53,326 nt of DNA, taken from positions 1-53,326 of the forward strand of contig NZ_JAIBES010000074.1 of the NCBI RefSeq assembly GCF_019459305.1, read 5' to 3'. The stretch is from Sphingopyxis sp. (GTDB lineage Bacteria; Pseudomonadota; Alphaproteobacteria; Sphingomonadales; Sphingomonadaceae). Of the stretch, positions 52,030 through 53,326 are shown piece by piece (within the stretch, counting starts at the first letter, position 1; every line of letters begins with the position of its first letter). The position numbers were made by a program, and so were the translations under genes. The notes under the pieces were generated by a model. It made no database searches. It had not been told where the DNA came from and saw only the letters and a list, made by a program, of their open reading frames with translations.

Positions 52030-53202
52030 ATGGAAACCCGTGCCGGCGATCCCGGAGCTTTCGCAAGCTTCGACCTCAGCCGCGTCCCCTCGCCCGCCTT
52101 TGTCGTCGATGCCGCAAAGGTTCGCGCCAATCTGTCGGTGCTGCGCCATATCGGCGACGCGTCGGGCGCGCGCGTGCTCGCGGCGCTCAAGGCATTCTCG
52201 ATGTGGTCGCTGGGTTCAACGGTGGCCGGGTACCTCGACGGCGTCTGCGCCTCGGGGCTTTACGAAGCCAAGCTCGGCAGCGCTGAATATGGCGGTGAAG
52301 TCGCAACCTATTGCGCGGGTTACAAGGAAGCCGACCTGCCCGAAATTGCGGCGCTGTCCGATCATCTGATCTTCAATTCGCCCGGGCAAATTGCCCGCTT
52401 CCGCCCGCTGCTCGACGAACTTCGCGCGAAGGGCGAGAACTTCGACATCGGTTTGCGTATCAACCCGATGCACAGCGAGGGGGAGGTCGCCAAATACGAC
52501 CCCGCCGCGCCGTGCAGCCGCCTCGGCTTTCCGGTGACCCAGTTGCTGCCCGAGCATATGGAGGGCATCGACGGCATCCATATGCACAGCCTGTGCGAAC
52601 AGGATTTCCCGCCGCTGGCGCGGACATGGGAGGCTGTCCAGCCGATGTTGCGGCCCTTCTTCGGCCAGCTGAAATGGATCAACTTCGGCGGCGGCCACCA
52701 TGTCACCCGCGCCGATTATCAGGTCGACGATCTGATCGCGTTCCTGAAACAGGTCCGCGCCGCGACCGACTGCGACGTGATGATCGAACCCGGCGAAGCG
52801 ATCGCGCTCGACGCCGGGATCCTGATCGGCGAGATCCTCGATCTGTTCGACAACGGCATGCCGATCGGTATCACCGATATTTCGGCGACCTGTCACATGC
52901 CCGACGTGATCGAGGCGCCGTATCGCCCCGCGATGCTCGATGAAGGCTCAGACGGCATGCCGACCCGCCTCGGCGGTCCCTCATGCCTCGCGGGCGACGT
53001 CATCGGCGACTACCGCGTCCCCGGCGGCGCTCGCATCGGCCAGCGCTTCGCTTTCCTCGATCAGGCCCATTATTCGATGGTGAAAACCAACACCTTCAAC
53101 GGGGTGCCTCTGCCGTCGATCTGGCTGTGGGACAGTGAAACCGACGATCTCAAGCTGATCCGCGAATTCGGCTATGAGGATTTCAAGACGCGGTTGAGTT
53201 GA
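52030..53202 (+). CDS. nspC: Carboxynorspermidine decarboxylase
   Basis: The 390-residue PLP enzyme of the alanine-racemase-fold group decarboxylates carboxynorspermidine, carboxyspermidine or a homologue to the triamine. The PLP lysine is K54 in LAALKAFSMWS, with FGGGHHVTRADYQ, EPGEAIALDAG and GGPSCLAGDVIGDY around the active site, the last giving the catalytic cysteine from the partner subunit. It is full length. It follows the DUF486 gene by 12 bases and closes the operon, with a hairpin after the stop. Confidence 0.95.
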   Translation: METRAGDPGAFASFDLSRVPSPAFVVDAAKVRANLSVLRHIGDASGARVLAALKAFSMWSLGSTVAGYLDGVCASGLYEAKLGSAEYGGEVATYCAGYKEADLPEIAALSDHLIFNSPGQIARFRPLLDELRAKGENFDIGLRINPMHSEGEVAKYDPAAPCSRLGFPVTQLLPEHMEGIDGIHMHSLCEQDFPPLARTWEAVQPMLRPFFGQLKWINFGGGHHVTRADYQVDDLIAFLKQVRAATDCDVMIEPGEAIALDAGILIGEILDLFDNGMPIGITDISATCHMPDVIEAPYRPAMLDEGSDGMPTRLGGPSCLAGDVIGDYRVPGGARIGQRFAFLDQAHYSMVKTNTFNGVPLPSIWLWDSETDDLKLIREFGYEDFKTRLS

Positions 53203-53208
53203 GCTGAT

Positions 53209-53235
53209 CCTCCCTGTCGCGCAGCGATAGGGAGG
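53209..53235 (+). terminator. Terminator hairpin after nspC
   Basis: CCTCCCTGTCGC and GCGATAGGGAGG pair around loop GCA with one G-T position. It starts seven bases after the stop codon. Beyond about 53258 the sequence becomes runs of C and G and is not interpretable. Confidence 0.65.
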
Positions 53236-53255
53236 GGGACCCCGCGCGGTGCGAG

Positions 53256-53326
53256 CGGTGGGGGGGGCGCCACCGTATCCCCCAAACCCCCCCCGCCCCC
53301 CCCCAACGGCGGCCCCCCACCCCAAA
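53256..53326. other. Low-complexity window end
   Basis: Runs such as GGGGGGG, CCCCCCCC and CCCCCCCCC follow, ending CCCCAAA. This is unlike the rest of the window and looks like a poorly resolved contig end. No feature is claimed here. Confidence 0.6.

Overview
The window is GC-rich (about 65% by eye), densely packed alphaproteobacterial DNA. Its gene content fits a sphingomonad, most like Sphingopyxis: ALA synthase (C4 haem route), an Fe-S APS reductase with DUF934 and DUF2849 partners, UPF0262, tandem PilZ, the carboxynorspermidine route to polyamines, and short palindromic intergenic repeats. Assignment to genus is an inference. I see no prophage, insertion sequence, CRISPR array or plasmid module. 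The region is mainly housekeeping chromosome, but several genes are broken.

Layout. 1-5.5 kb: damaged chorismate mutase at the window edge, rpsD, an M28 lipoprotein peptidase, the agmatine-to-putrescine pair aguA-aguB, and a tandem PilZ protein. 5.8-12.8 kb: tRNA-Leu(CAA), AI-2E-type permease, coniferyl-aldehyde-type dehydrogenase, thiolase, small envelope proteins and a 2-hydroxyacid dehydrogenase. 12.9-18 kb: a nitronate monooxygenase-like flavoprotein with a cysteine-rich tail, a glycosyltransferase coupled to an alpha/beta hydrolase, and an AstD-like dehydrogenase. 18.1-22.1 kb: a tightly overlapping sulfate-assimilation operon (SUMT, DUF2849, sulfite reductase, DUF934, APS reductase). 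22.2-23.7 kb: replicative helicase dnaB carrying two in-frame stops. 23.9-28.8 kb: UPF0262, GH25-like protein, cdd, dcd, DoxX, an NAD(P)-binding reductase and a thioesterase. 28.9-33.1 kb: an OmpR/EnvZ-type two-component system, EF-hand protein, a 75-residue membrane protein and a secreted FKBP. 33.3-37.9 kb: tRNA-Tyr(GTA), rlmB, 2Fe-2S ferredoxin, an AlkA-type glycosylase and topA. 38-43.5 kb: two secreted proteins (one with a vWA domain), a dprA pseudogene, plsY and murI. 44.2-48.7 kb: hemA, a nitroreductase, and a SigK-like ECF sigma / RskA-like anti-sigma / fasciclin locus. 49.3-53.2 kb: a threonine dehydratase-like enzyme and a carboxynorspermidine dehydrogenase / DUF486 membrane protein / carboxynorspermidine decarboxylase operon.

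Two polyamine modules (3-4.9 kb and 50.4-53.2 kb) are complementary: the first makes putrescine from agmatine, the second builds a triamine on a diamine through carboxylated intermediates. The cysteine operon makes siroheme precursor, reduces APS to sulfite and sulfite to sulfide. Many genes are translationally coupled by ATGA or GTGA overlaps.

The most notable anomalies are: dnaB, expected to be essential, with two in-frame TAA codons just after Walker A and otherwise undisturbed reading frame; dprA with two independent deletions; a palindromic repeat that forms part of the APS reductase N-terminus; a polyamine operon containing a small DMT-family membrane protein; and a sigma/anti-sigma/fasciclin arrangement resembling mycobacterial SigK-RskA-MPT70/83. 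The first ~70 and last ~70 bases look like unreliable contig ends.
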